A DNA stretch of 64,000 nt from Chryseobacterium soli (GCF_000737705.1 NZ_JPRH01000002.1:186001-250000), one strand, 5' to 3'; shown: positions 9,220 to 18,601, counted from the first letter of the stretch. The notes: a model not told the origin generated them from the letters alone. Numbers and translations are program-made.

Positions 9220-10281
9220 ATGATTTTACGAGGAGAAAACTTAATCAAAGAATACGGTCCTAAAAAAGTTGTAAAAGGCGTTTCTGTACAGGTTCAGCAG
9301 GGAGAAATTGTAGGTCTGCTCGGTCCGAACGGAGCAGGAAAAACCACATCGTTCTATATGATTGTAGGACTGGTTAAGCCGACTTCTGGAAAAATTTTCC
9401 TGGACAAACAGGAAATTACAACGGATGCAATGTACCGAAGAGCTCAAAAAGGTATCGGATATCTGGCTCAGGAAGCTTCTATTTTCAGGAAACTGTCTGT
9501 AGAAGAAAATATCATGGGGGTATTGCAGCTTACCAAATTGTCAAAGCGCGAACAGCAGATCAAATGTGATGAGCTGATCGAAGAATTTTCATTACAGCAT
9601 GTCCGCAAAAACAGAGGAGATCTTCTTTCGGGAGGAGAAAGGAGAAGAACGGAGATTGCACGTTGTTTAGCAACCAGTCCGAACTTCATTCTGTTAGATG
9701 AACCTTTTGCGGGAGTTGACCCCATTGCCGTAGAAGATATTCAGAAAATTGTACGAAGCTTGGTAGATAAAAATATCGGAATTCTTATTACCGACCACAA
9801 CGTACAGCAGACCCTGGCGATTACAAACAAAACGTATATCATGTTTGAAGGGAAAATACTGAAAGAAGGATTGCCGGAAGATCTTGCCAATGATCCACAG
9901 GTAAGGGAAGCTTATCTTGGGGAGAATTTCGTATATCAGAGTATCTTAGACAAGCCGAAAAGTAAAAAGTATGCTTATAATATCTGGGCAGGAAATTTTG
10001 ATTCAAAATCTCAGCTTCAGGGATTTGTAGATGAAAACTTTTCGCAGTATGATGATCTGAGATTGATGTACGGGTTTGAGGATATGAGTTTTGCATCATT
10101 AGCAAATTCTGAGATTGAACATATCTTCAACGAAGTAGTTGATAAGAATGCCAACAATTCATTTGTGTTTCAGAAAAAAGAAATTACGTCACAATATTCA
10201 CTGGAGCAGGCAGAAGCTGAATCTAAAGCAGCAGGAAAGTCTGAACTGCACTATGTTACGACGTATTTTTATGAAGGTTAA
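9220..10281 (+). CDS. lptB: LptB, lipopolysaccharide export ATPase, with a C-terminal extra domain
   Basis: Residues 1-237 are a standard LptB: Walker A GPNGAGKT (35-42), signature LSGGE (136-140), Walker B ILLDEP (157-162), H-loop His193, and the usual family end YLGENF (232-237). LptB powers the LptFG complex that extracts LPS from the inner membrane. LptB is normally about 240 residues; here the frame continues for another 116 residues with no stop. The extension (about 250-353) begins with YAYNIWAGNFDSKSQLQGF, which resembles the start of Imm22/DUF4284-type small domains, and ends in a strand-rich segment. Its role is unknown; it might bind a regulator or partner. The gene stands alone and ends at a hairpin. 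Confidence 0.9.
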   Translation: MILRGENLIKEYGPKKVVKGVSVQVQQGEIVGLLGPNGAGKTTSFYMIVGLVKPTSGKIFLDKQEITTDAMYRRAQKGIGYLAQEASIFRKLSVEENIMGVLQLTKLSKREQQIKCDELIEEFSLQHVRKNRGDLLSGGERRRTEIARCLATSPNFILLDEPFAGVDPIAVEDIQKIVRSLVDKNIGILITDHNVQQTLAITNKTYIMFEGKILKEGLPEDLANDPQVREAYLGENFVYQSILDKPKSKKYAYNIWAGNFDSKSQLQGFVDENFSQYDDLRLMYGFEDMSFASLANSEIEHIFNEVVDKNANNSFVFQKKEITSQYSLEQAEAESKAAGKSELHYVTTYFYEG

Positions 10282-10332
10282 TCTAGACCTGATGTAAAAA
10301 AAGTGAAGCAATTTATTTGCTGAAAATTATAA

Positions 10333-10373
10333 TAAAACGTACCTTTTCTTTCCGGAAACAGTACGTTTTTTAT
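10333..10373 (+). terminator. Hairpin terminator after lptB
   Basis: AAAACGTAC and GTACGTTTT pair around a loop that itself contains TCCGGA, followed by a T-rich tract. Confidence 0.75.
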
Positions 10374-10389
10374 TTTTAATCATTCTTTT

Positions 10390-12198
10390 ATGGCAAAACC
10401 CTTTAACAGAACCATCACCTTATTTGGAATTTATAAACAGCTGGTTCCTTTCATAAAACCGTATCGTTTAATGATCTACGGAACCCTGTTTCTTACTTTT
10501 TTGGGGGCTCTCGCCGCCCAGGTCAACCCAATTGTTCTGAAATATACCGTAGATGAGGTTACCAAGCTCACCCAGCTTCCGCATCCGATGTCTGAAGGAA
10601 TTCATGTGCTGGTTATTATTTCCATTATTTTACTGGGAAAAGAACTGCTTAACATTTTTATCAATTTCGGACAGAAATTTTATGGTGAAAAAATAAGGAT
10701 TAACGTAAGCTCTGTGCTGGCACAATCAGCGATTGACAAAATATTAACTTACAGAGTTGCCTATTTTAATGATGAAAACCATGAGTCAGGAAAATTACAG
10801 ATACGAATAGACCGTGGAATTGAAAGTTTAACGAAACTTGTTCAGAACTTTTTTATAGACATACTTCCCCTTTTCTCTAATGCAATTATTGCTTTAATCA
10901 TCATGTACATGCAGAATGTGTATGTGGGAATGGTTTCTACGATTATTGTTCCGATCTTTTTTTATATAAGTTCTCTGCAGGCAAAAAAATTGGGCGGAGT
11001 CCGCCGTCAGCTCAGGAATCAGCGTGAGAAGAAAACTTCAGGTCTTTTAAACCTGATCAATTCCATTATGGTGATCAAAAGTTTTGTACGGGAAAAATTT
11101 GAAGGAAAGAAACAATATGATCTTCAGATGCAGTTGATGGAAAGCCAAATGTTCACAAGAAAAACCAACTTTATCTACGATGGGTTGAAAACTTTTTTAG
11201 AACAGTTTGGAGTGGTGCTAATTATTCTTTTAACGGTTTATCTGGTACTGGATCAGCAGATGACGATTGGAGCGATTATGCTTCATATCATGCTTTTTAA
11301 TAATGTTTCAGCACCGATACGCCAGCTGCACAGGATTTATGATGATATGAATGATGCCATGATTTACGCTGAAGGATATTTTGACATTTTGAATGCAGAT
11401 CAGGAAGTAGAAGAAAACGGAACCTTTGTTGAAAAGAAAATTATAGGAACTTTTGAACTTAAAAATGTAGATTTCACGTATCCCAACGGTACAAAGGCAT
11501 TGCATGGTGTTTCTATGAAGATTGAAAATGGAAAAACTACCGCCCTGGTCGGATTAAGCGGTGCCGGAAAATCAACAATCATTAATCTTTTGTGTAAATT
11601 TTATCTGCCGGATTCCGGAGAAATCTTGCTGGATGGAGTGAATTTAAATGAATTCGAAAATACTTTTCTCAGAAGCGACCTTGGGCTTGTTCTTCAAAGA
11701 AACCATATTTTCCAGGGAAGTATAGAAGATAATATCCGATACGGAAATATGAATGCCAGCTTTGAAGAAATTGAAGAAGCGGCTAAAAAAGCCTACTTAC
11801 ATGATCAGATCTTGGATCTTCCGGAAAAATATCAGCATGATGCCACACAGCTTTCAGGAGGTCAGCAGCAACGAATTGCCATTGCAAGATTGTTTTTAAA
11901 AGATCCGCCTATTATTTTTCTGGATGAGCCTACTGCCAGCCTTGATGCGATTGCTACTGAGCAAATCAAAAATTCCCTGGATGCGATAAAAGAAGGAAGG
12001 ACTGTTGTGATTATTTCCCATTCTTTATCTCAAATTTTAGATTCAGATAAAATTTATGTCATGAAAAAAGGGATGGTAGTAGAAAGCGGAACCCATGATG
12101 AACTCTATGGAAAAGACGGAACTTACCGTGAAATTTTTGATGCTTCGGCGAGAAGTCTTAATTTAGACCGTTTGGTAAAAACGTATAAGGAGGACTAA
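10390..12198 (+). CDS. ABC exporter, MsbA-like (fused membrane and ATPase domains)
   Basis: A 602-residue half-size exporter that would act as a homodimer. Residues about 20-330 form a six-span type I exporter membrane domain; the ATPase domain has Walker A GLSGAGKST, signature LSGGQQQR, Walker B IIFLDEPTA and the H-loop ISHS. Family members move lipids, peptides or drugs; the substrate cannot be read here. Its stop overlaps the start of the downstream WYL regulator by one base, so the two are co-transcribed and the regulator may control the exporter. Confidence 0.88.
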   Translation: MAKPFNRTITLFGIYKQLVPFIKPYRLMIYGTLFLTFLGALAAQVNPIVLKYTVDEVTKLTQLPHPMSEGIHVLVIISIILLGKELLNIFINFGQKFYGEKIRINVSSVLAQSAIDKILTYRVAYFNDENHESGKLQIRIDRGIESLTKLVQNFFIDILPLFSNAIIALIIMYMQNVYVGMVSTIIVPIFFYISSLQAKKLGGVRRQLRNQREKKTSGLLNLINSIMVIKSFVREKFEGKKQYDLQMQLMESQMFTRKTNFIYDGLKTFLEQFGVVLIILLTVYLVLDQQMTIGAIMLHIMLFNNVSAPIRQLHRIYDDMNDAMIYAEGYFDILNADQEVEENGTFVEKKIIGTFELKNVDFTYPNGTKALHGVSMKIENGKTTALVGLSGAGKSTIINLLCKFYLPDSGEILLDGVNLNEFENTFLRSDLGLVLQRNHIFQGSIEDNIRYGNMNASFEEIEEAAKKAYLHDQILDLPEKYQHDATQLSGGQQQRIAIARLFLKDPPIIFLDEPTASLDAIATEQIKNSLDAIKEGRTVVIISHSLSQILDSDKIYVMKKGMVVESGTHDELYGKDGTYREIFDASARSLNLDRLVKTYKED

Positions 12199-13148
12199 TG
12201 AACGACCATTATTTAAAAAAAATAGACCGGGTAACAGCGATTCTTACCCAGTTGCAGTCCAAACCTTTGGTAAGAGCACAGGATCTCGCTGAAAAATTTG
12301 AGGTAAGCATCCGCACAATTTACCGGGATGTTAAAACACTGGAAAATGCTGGAATTCCCATTATAGGAGAAGCGGGAAACGGCTATTCTCTGATGGATGG
12401 TTATAAGCTTCCGCCTGTGATGTTTACAAAAGAAGAAGTGCTAAGTTTTATCACTGCCGAGAAACTGATGCAGAAATTTTTACATCAAAGTTTGGGAAAT
12501 CATTACCAGACAGCCATGGAAAAGGTTAGATCAGTATTAAAATATTCAGATAAAGATTTAATTCAGAATATTGAAAAGCAAATCGATGTTTTTAATTATC
12601 ATCCCAGAACAGAAGATCATATCCGGAATATCATTCCCATCATCCTTGAAAGTATTGCTGAAAAGAAACAGCTGCAGGTGGAATATAAAACGGTTGAGGA
12701 AAAAATATCTTCGAGAACCATTGAAGTAGTGGGTGTTTTTTTTGAATTTAATTATTGGTATGTGATGGCTTTCTGTACGTTGAGAAATGATTTCAGACAG
12801 TTTCGGGTAGACCGGATTCTGGGGATTTTTAAAACCCAGCACCCTTTTTTACAGGAATATGGCCAGATCAATGATTACAGGCAGAATCCCAGCGGAAATA
12901 AAACAAAGGTCAGACTTTTGGTCGATAAAAAAATCATTGGCCATCTCGTTAATTCTAAAAAATATTACGGATTAACGGAAGAAATTGAAACCGAAAACGG
13001 AATTGAGCTCACTTTTGAAACCGATTGGATCAAAGAAGGATTTCCCCGTTGGCTAATTACCTTTGCAGATTATGCGGATGTTTTAGAACCGGAATCTTTA
13101 AAAATCAGCCTAAAAGAATTGATTACCCGTATTTCAAATAAATTATAA
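12198..13148 (+). CDS. HTH-WYL transcriptional regulator, YafY type
   Basis: A 316-residue regulator. Residues 1-65 form a DeoR-like winged helix-turn-helix (RAQDLAEKFEVSIRTIYRDV), followed by the WYL domain (about 140-215) with FNYWYVMAFC and the RQFRVDRI segment that often senses ligands or nucleic acid, and a C-terminal WCX extension. The start ATG overlaps the TAA of the exporter gene by one base (TAATG), which argues for translational coupling. The ligand and target are unknown. Confidence 0.85.
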   Translation: MNDHYLKKIDRVTAILTQLQSKPLVRAQDLAEKFEVSIRTIYRDVKTLENAGIPIIGEAGNGYSLMDGYKLPPVMFTKEEVLSFITAEKLMQKFLHQSLGNHYQTAMEKVRSVLKYSDKDLIQNIEKQIDVFNYHPRTEDHIRNIIPIILESIAEKKQLQVEYKTVEEKISSRTIEVVGVFFEFNYWYVMAFCTLRNDFRQFRVDRILGIFKTQHPFLQEYGQINDYRQNPSGNKTKVRLLVDKKIIGHLVNSKKYYGLTEEIETENGIELTFETDWIKEGFPRWLITFADYADVLEPESLKISLKELITRISNKL

Positions 13149-13190
13149 AATATTTTAACCATTCAAAAATAGATCAGTTAAATAAAAACA

Positions 13191-13222
13191 AAACTTTCAG
13201 AGCAATCCTCTGAAAGTTTTTT
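13191..13222 (+). terminator. Hairpin terminator after the WYL regulator
   Basis: AAACTTTCAGAG and CTCTGAAAGTTT form a 12-base stem with a short loop and a following T tract. It lies 42 bases after the regulator stop. Confidence 0.9.
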
Positions 13223-13294
13223 ATTGTGAAATGATTGGATTCGGCATTTTATGCTGTGTCAGCATTTTTAACTTTAATAAAGCCATTAAAGATC

Positions 13295-13786
13295 CTAAAA
13301 TCTCTCCCAAAAAAAAGGGGGTTCAATTCCTAAGGCTCTTAAATAAACGAATCCCTGACCTCTGTGGTGAATTTCATTATCAATAAAGTAAAGAATATTC
13401 TGGTACACCGGGAATTCATACTGTCCAAATAAATTGAACGTTTCCTGAAAACGCTCCTCAGAAATCATATTGAAATAATGGTTGATTACTTCTGTTTCTT
13501 CGTCCCACTTTTTTAATAGCTCTGCCTTATTTGTAGGAACAAAGGCATCTTCATGATATGCTTCTGTCGTTTTTTCATTAATTCCTTTCAAAGCAGGTCC
13601 TCCGATTCCGATTAATTCCACTGCCAGCTTTGCAAAAGGCCTCATGCCTCCGATGGAGAATTCAAATAAATCTTTTTCCGGAAACATTTCGATTGTTCTT
13701 CTGGTCAGATTTCTGTGTCCTTGCCAGTGCTCTAATAATTGTTCAGAAGTAATGAATTGTTTTGTTGCTGTTGTGGTAGTTGTCAT
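13295..13786 (-). CDS. DinB-like four-helix protein
   Basis: A 163-residue protein with the DinB/YfiT fold: a helical body ending in DNEIHHRGQGFVYLRALG and a C-terminal PPFFWERF typical of the family. DinB-like proteins bind a divalent metal with three His; here the HH of the third helix is present, but the His usually found in the second helix appears to be replaced (FAKLAVELIG), so metal binding may be weakened. Members include thiol-dependent transferases and hydrolases; no substrate is suggested by neighbours. Confidence 0.75.
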   Translation of the reverse strand: MTTTTTATKQFITSEQLLEHWQGHRNLTRRTIEMFPEKDLFEFSIGGMRPFAKLAVELIGIGGPALKGINEKTTEAYHEDAFVPTNKAELLKKWDEETEVINHYFNMISEERFQETFNLFGQYEFPVYQNILYFIDNEIHHRGQGFVYLRALGIEPPFFWERF

Positions 13787-13968
13787 AATAGTTTTGTTTA
13801 GTTTGTTATTGTTGAAACAAAGGTAAGACAGGGTAATGACAACAGTTTGTCAGTAGGTTTTTTGAACATGGAAAAAATATTTTTTTATTTTCAAATAAAG
13901 AGGTTGCCTTTGCCGTTTAGGTTAATATCGTTTTACATTAAATGTAGAGGTAGATAAATAATTTGTGG

Positions 13969-13997
13969 ATGACCGGTTTTAATCGGTCATTTTTTTA
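13969..13997 (+). terminator. Orphan terminator-like hairpin
   Basis: ATGACCG and CGGTCAT pair around an 8-base loop, followed by seven T. No plus-strand gene ends within 800 bases upstream, so it either closes an unseen short transcript or acts in another way. Confidence 0.5.
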
Positions 13998-14077
13998 TGG
14001 ATGTATTGCTGCAGGCCAGTTCACAATATTTCAGGCTAAGATTTGTGAGCATAATTTTAATAAAGTAATTTAGTAGT

Positions 14078-14647
14078 ATGAAAATTTATACTAAAACAGG
14101 AGATAAAGGGCAAACTGCTTTGTATGGCGGTACCAGGGTTTCTAAAGCCAGCGCCAGGGTAGAGAGCTACGGAAATATTGATGAATTAAATTCATTCATC
14201 GGAATTGCAAAAAGCCATATAGAAGATACCGAAGTTTTGAGACAGTTGAAAAAAATTCAGTTTGATCTTTTCACGGTAGGTTCAGAAGCGGCGACACCGG
14301 TAGATAAGTTAATGCTGGCCAACGGAAAATCACGTTTGCCATTGATTATTGCTGATACTGAAATTGAAGAGCTTGAGCAGTGGATGGATGCTTTTGATGA
14401 AAAACTGGAACCGCTTCAATATTTTATTCTTCCCGGTGGTGGAAAACCTGCTACTTTTTTACATGCCGCAAGAACCATCTGCAGAAGAGCAGAACGTTCA
14501 TTGGTTTTCTTAAACGAGGCAGAAGAAGTACGTCCTGAGCTGATTAAATATCTTAACAGACTTTCAGACTATCTTTTTGTGTTGGCAAGATACATTTCAA
14601 AAATCAACAACGAACCGGAAGAATACTGGAATCCGAATGAAAGATAA
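14078..14647 (+). CDS. ATP:cob(I)alamin adenosyltransferase, PduO type
   Basis: A 189-residue PduO-type adenosyltransferase that makes adenosylcobalamin from cob(I)alamin and ATP. The N-terminal MKIYTKTGDKGQTALYGGTRVSK is the ATP-binding signature, and ARTICRRAERSL near residues 130-140 is the conserved helix at the cobalamin site. The length is typical. The downstream thiamine pyrophosphokinase start lies inside its last codons, so both vitamins' cofactor-forming enzymes share one transcript. Confidence 0.93.
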   Translation: MKIYTKTGDKGQTALYGGTRVSKASARVESYGNIDELNSFIGIAKSHIEDTEVLRQLKKIQFDLFTVGSEAATPVDKLMLANGKSRLPLIIADTEIEELEQWMDAFDEKLEPLQYFILPGGGKPATFLHAARTICRRAERSLVFLNEAEEVRPELIKYLNRLSDYLFVLARYISKINNEPEEYWNPNER

Positions 14648-15284
14648 AGCATTACTTTTCATCAACGGAGAACCTCCCGCTTCTCTTCCGAATCCGGAGC
14701 ATTATGGATTGATTGCCTGTACAGACGGCGCATTTCATTACCTGAAAAAATTAGGTTTTCCTTTAGAACGGATCGATTTTATTTCAGGAGATTTTGATTC
14801 ACATTCGGGATCCGATGAAGAAGTGTACGAGGACAAATTTATTCTTACCCTCGATCAGGATAAAACAGATTTTCATAAAGCATTGGAAATCATCATGGAA
14901 AAAGGCTTTCAATCTATTGATGTGTTAGGAGCAAGTGGAGGGGAACAGGATCATTTTTTAGGAAATCTTACCGTTGCCTATACATTTAAAGATCAGCTGA
15001 ATATCAAATTTTATGATGAATTTTCAGAGTATTATTTTGTTCCGAATAATTTTACATTGAAAAACGTAAAAAAAAGGATGATCTCTCTGTATCCGTTTCC
15101 TTCCGTAGAAAACATTACTACAAAAGGATTAAACTGGCCTCTAACCAAAGGAAATTTGAGCATTACCTCAAGAATAGGAACCCGCAATTTTGCGATTGAA
15201 GATGAGGTTTCTATTGAATATGAATCAGGAGATCTTTTATTTTTTGTAGGAATCAATGAAATAGAATATCCGGCGATCTATTAA
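14637..15284 (+). CDS. Thiamine pyrophosphokinase
   Basis: A 215-residue enzyme that converts thiamine and ATP to thiamine pyrophosphate. The start at 14637 (MKDKALLFINGEPP) is chosen because the frame upstream is only a shadow of the adenosyltransferase. ACTDGAFHYL, SGDFDS and LDQDKTDFHKAL are the conserved catalytic and metal/substrate motifs of the N-terminal domain, and the C-terminal beta domain includes TKGLNWPL and GTRNFAI. It overlaps the previous gene by 11 bases. Confidence 0.92.
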   Translation: MKDKALLFINGEPPASLPNPEHYGLIACTDGAFHYLKKLGFPLERIDFISGDFDSHSGSDEEVYEDKFILTLDQDKTDFHKALEIIMEKGFQSIDVLGASGGEQDHFLGNLTVAYTFKDQLNIKFYDEFSEYYFVPNNFTLKNVKKRMISLYPFPSVENITTKGLNWPLTKGNLSITSRIGTRNFAIEDEVSIEYESGDLLFFVGINEIEYPAIY

Positions 15285-15321
15285 AATGGTCTTATAATAT
15301 TAAACAATACATATTCAATCA

Positions 15322-16239
15322 ATGGGCTTAACCCATTTAAAACCCCATGTAAATTTTCAATTATTGAAAAACCCAATTAAAATATCATTTCTCATCCTCT
15401 CATTATTCTGTATTTTTTCATGTAAAGTACAACAGTTTTCTGCGCCTGAATATGGCAAAAACGAAACAGAAAATCAGTTTGCGATTAAAAAGGTAAACAA
15501 CTTTAGAACGGTAGGAAATATTAAAAATACCGAAGGAAAAACATTAAAAGAAGGGAAGTTATACCGAAGCGGGCATCTTCATCAACTAAAAAACAATTCT
15601 TTTAAGGAACTTGAAAGACTAGGAATTAAAGAGATTATCGATCTTAGAAATAAAAAAGAAATAGCTGATAAACCTGATCATCTTCCTGAAAATATGGTGT
15701 ATAAAAACTATTCTGCTTTTGAAGACCAGGGCGATCAGTTGTCACAGGCTAAAAAATTAGTTTTAAAAGGAAAAGTAAATGGTTCCGATGCCAACAAAAG
15801 AATGCTGGATTTTTATAAAGATTATGTCACCGAAAATCCGGAAATAATAAAGAAAATTATTACAGAAATTCTGGAATCCGATCATCCGGTTCTGTATCAC
15901 TGTACGGCCGGGAAAGATAGAACGGGGATTATTACAGCCTTAATTCTGACCATTTTAAAGTTTGATAAAGAAACGATTTACAACGATTATCTCTTGTCTA
16001 ATAATCTCAGGAAAAAACTCGTTCAGAAAAGATTGAACCTTGCTGATCATTTACATTTCATATATCCTAAAATGGATATAAAAGTTCTTGAAAAATTAAG
16101 CTGGATCGAAAGCGATTATTTAGATGCGGCTTTTGATGAAATTAATAAGAAATATGGTTCAATGGATATTTATATTCAACAGGTATTGGGGATTTCTGAA
16201 AATAAAAGACAACAATATATTCAAAAGTTCACTTATTGA
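15322..16239 (+). CDS. Lipoprotein tyrosine/dual-specificity phosphatase
   Basis: A 305-residue protein. A membrane segment (ISFLILSLFCIFSC) ends in a lipobox-like site with Cys34, so the protein is probably lipidated and periplasmic or surface-exposed. The phosphatase P-loop HCTAGKDRTG lies at residues 193-202, with the acid region upstream; this is the Tyr/Ser phosphatase family (Y_phosphatase3). FRTVGNIKNTEGK and LYRSGHL are typical of the family N-terminus. The first Met (15322) leaves an N-region of about 20 residues before the hydrophobic core, longer than usual; a start at the TTG near 15364 is possible. Confidence 0.85.
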   Translation: MGLTHLKPHVNFQLLKNPIKISFLILSLFCIFSCKVQQFSAPEYGKNETENQFAIKKVNNFRTVGNIKNTEGKTLKEGKLYRSGHLHQLKNNSFKELERLGIKEIIDLRNKKEIADKPDHLPENMVYKNYSAFEDQGDQLSQAKKLVLKGKVNGSDANKRMLDFYKDYVTENPEIIKKIITEILESDHPVLYHCTAGKDRTGIITALILTILKFDKETIYNDYLLSNNLRKKLVQKRLNLADHLHFIYPKMDIKVLEKLSWIESDYLDAAFDEINKKYGSMDIYIQQVLGISENKRQQYIQKFTY

Positions 16240-16349
16240 TAATTTTACTGAATTTTTTGCGGTATTACTAATAGAAATTTATAATAAATTTAACACCAAA
16301 AAATCAAAGTTTTTTAGCAATTTTGCATTCTTAATTCACTTGTCAAAAA

Positions 16350-17741
16350 ATGAAAATAAAATACTCGGAACTTATTGATCAGACATTGTATTTTCCTACC
16401 GAAGAATTTAATGTTTCTGAGAACAATTTGTTGTTTCACGATATTCCTTTAATGGAAGTTGTTGAAAAGTTTGGAACTCCTTTAAAGGTTAGTTACCTCC
16501 CGAAGATTTCTCAAAATATTCAGAAAGCAAAAAGCTGGTTTAAAGAAGCCTTTGAGAAAACCGATTATAAAAAGAACTACAGATACTGCTACTGTACAAA
16601 ATCCAGTCATTTCAATTTTGTGATTGAAGAAGCTTTGAAGAATGATATTTCTATGGAAACTTCTTCTGCGTATGACATGGATATCGTAAAAGCACTTTAC
16701 AAAAAAGGTAAGGTAAGCAAAGATATTGAAGTGATCTGTAACGGATTCAAAACGGATGATTATCTGGCTAAGATTTCGGATATGATCAACAGCGGTTTTG
16801 AAAATATTACTCCGATTCTGGATAATTACCGTGAGCTGGATAAGCTTACAGAAAGTATCGACACGACTTTCGATATCGGAATCAGAATCGCTTCTGAAGA
16901 AGAACCGAAGTTCGAATTCTATACCTCAAGATTAGGAATCGGATATAAAGATATCATTCCTTACTACAGCCAAAAAATTGCCGAGCACCCGAATGCAAGA
17001 CTGAAAATGCTTCACTTCTTCATCAATACCGGGATCAAAGACACGGCATATTACTGGAACGAATTGTATAAATGTCTTCGTGTATACGCCCGTTTGAAGA
17101 AAATTGCACCGGAAGTAAATTCATTGAATATCGGTGGTGGTTTCCCTATCAAAACATCTTTACAGTTCGATTATGATTACCAATACATGGTTGAAGAGAT
17201 TGTATCGCAAATCAAAAAATTCTGTGAAGAAGAAGGAGTAGAAGAGCCTAATATCTATACGGAATTCGGAAGTTTTACGGTTGGAGAAAGCGGTGCGAAT
17301 ATTTATAAAATTATTTCTCAGAAACGTCAGAATGACAGAGAAAAGTGGAATATGATCGATTCTTCTTTCATGACTACACTTCCTGATACCTGGGCGATTT
17401 CAAGACACTTTATCATGCTTCCGCTGAACCGTTGGGATGATACTTACGAAAGAGTATTCTTAGGAGGTCTTACCTGTGATTCAGATGATTATTATAACTC
17501 TGAACAGCATACCAATGCGATTTATCTGCCTGTTTTCAGTGATACGAAGCCTTTATATATCGGTTTTTTCCATACTGGAGCTTATCAGGAAACGATCGGT
17601 GGTTACGGCGGTGTTCACCATTGTCTGATGCCTCAGCCGAGACATATTCTGATTCAGAAAGATGAAAATGGAGAATTCCAGTATGAGATTTTCCGTGAAA
17701 GACAGGAACCTGAAGATGTTTTAAAACTTCTGGGATATTAA
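16350..17741 (+). CDS. speA: Arginine decarboxylase, short bacteroidetal form
   Basis: A 463-residue PLP-dependent decarboxylase of the alanine-racemase fold (type III). The PLP lysine is in CYCTKSSHF (near residue 83), SLNIGGGFP marks the phosphate-binding glycine loop, and the C-terminal barrel has TCDSDDYY and HTGAYQET. It is much shorter than the E. coli enzyme (about 660 residues), as is usual in Bacteroidota. Its product agmatine would be used by the agmatinase encoded 860 bases downstream, giving putrescine. Substrate assignment rests on family and on this neighbour. Confidence 0.88.
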   Translation: MKIKYSELIDQTLYFPTEEFNVSENNLLFHDIPLMEVVEKFGTPLKVSYLPKISQNIQKAKSWFKEAFEKTDYKKNYRYCYCTKSSHFNFVIEEALKNDISMETSSAYDMDIVKALYKKGKVSKDIEVICNGFKTDDYLAKISDMINSGFENITPILDNYRELDKLTESIDTTFDIGIRIASEEEPKFEFYTSRLGIGYKDIIPYYSQKIAEHPNARLKMLHFFINTGIKDTAYYWNELYKCLRVYARLKKIAPEVNSLNIGGGFPIKTSLQFDYDYQYMVEEIVSQIKKFCEEEGVEEPNIYTEFGSFTVGESGANIYKIISQKRQNDREKWNMIDSSFMTTLPDTWAISRHFIMLPLNRWDDTYERVFLGGLTCDSDDYYNSEQHTNAIYLPVFSDTKPLYIGFFHTGAYQETIGGYGGVHHCLMPQPRHILIQKDENGEFQYEIFRERQEPEDVLKLLGY

Positions 17742-17784
17742 TTGAATACGTTTGTCATTACTGGAAAATGACGAGAAAAATAAA

Positions 17785-17817
17785 CAAAACAGCCATCAAT
17801 CTGATGGCTGTTTTTAT
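17785..17817. terminator. Bidirectional hairpin terminator
   Basis: AAACAGCCATCA and TGATGGCTGTTT form a 12-base perfect stem with a three-base loop, flanked by A and T tracts, between convergent genes. Confidence 0.93.
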
Positions 17818-18476
17818 TTAAAATATGTGGATATCTTATCAAGTTCCAATTCAGAATAATCTGATACGGTAATATTGGCTAACGTGTAATCTTGATTAAC
17901 AGAATGCTCACTTTTATAGGCGGCACAAAAAATATGGGCTCTGTGGGCGGCTAAAATCCCGTTGGTAGAATCTTCAATTACCATACAGTTTTCGAGAGGT
18001 TCACCTGCCATTTCAGCGGCTAGAAGGAAAACTTCAGGATGAGGTTTGGATTCTTTAAGTTCAGCACCGCTTATTTTCCCGTTGAAATATTTTTCCAGAC
18101 CAAATTTTTCAAAAACCATGTTGATGGTTGCCATGCTGGCAGATGAAGCAATGATTAGTTGTATCCCATTTTCATAATAATGTTCAATTAATTTTCTTAC
18201 CCCTGGAATAAGGTCAAATCCAGCATCGTGGTAGAAATAATCCTTGAAATACACTCTTTTTCTGTTAGTGAGATCTTCGTGGCTTTGATCCAGATTATAT
18301 TTTTCAATTAAAGTAGTGGAAACTTTTTTGGTTGAATATCCTGTGAATGAAGTGTATAAATCCTCGGAAACTTCAATGCCCAGGTCCTTAAACATGTTGA
18401 AATAAGCTTTTCTGTGCAGCGGTTCTGTATCTACAATCACCCCGTCCATATCGAAAAGCACAGCTTTTAATGACAT
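17814..18476 (-). CDS. HAD-family phosphatase, beta-phosphoglucomutase-like
   Basis: A 220-residue hydrolase. The start at 18476 (MSLKAVLFDMDGVIVDTEP) is preferred over an upstream Met because the family begins just before the DxD motif. DMDGVIVD carries the nucleophile and acid/base Asp pair, IIASSAS is motif II, the Lys of motif III is in ESKPHPE, and VIEDSTNGI is motif IV. Subfamily IA members act on sugar phosphates or similar small molecules. The substrate is unknown. Confidence 0.88.
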   Translation of the reverse strand: MSLKAVLFDMDGVIVDTEPLHRKAYFNMFKDLGIEVSEDLYTSFTGYSTKKVSTTLIEKYNLDQSHEDLTNRKRVYFKDYFYHDAGFDLIPGVRKLIEHYYENGIQLIIASSASMATINMVFEKFGLEKYFNGKISGAELKESKPHPEVFLLAAEMAGEPLENCMVIEDSTNGILAAHRAHIFCAAYKSEHSVNQDYTLANITVSDYSELELDKISTYFK

Positions 18477-18566
18477 ATTGAAAAATTTTACTGTAAAAAT
18501 AGGAAACATAACCCGAAACGAATCGTAAAGTATTCATAAAATATTTCTCATAAACGTAAATTCAAC

Positions 18567-18574
18567 TATCTTTG
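18567..18574 (+). promoter_or_regulatory. Candidate -7 element for agmatinase
   Basis: TATCTTTG matches TAnnTTTG and ends 27 bases before the ATG at 18602. Confidence 0.5.
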
Positions 18575-18601
18575 AACCATCAATTTTTTATCATTTAAAA
18601 C

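Noticed and set aside
16124..16378. 84-residue plus-strand ORF overlapping the phosphatase gene and the start of speA
   Set aside because: It is a shadow of the phosphatase reading frame and has no coding character beyond the gene's end.
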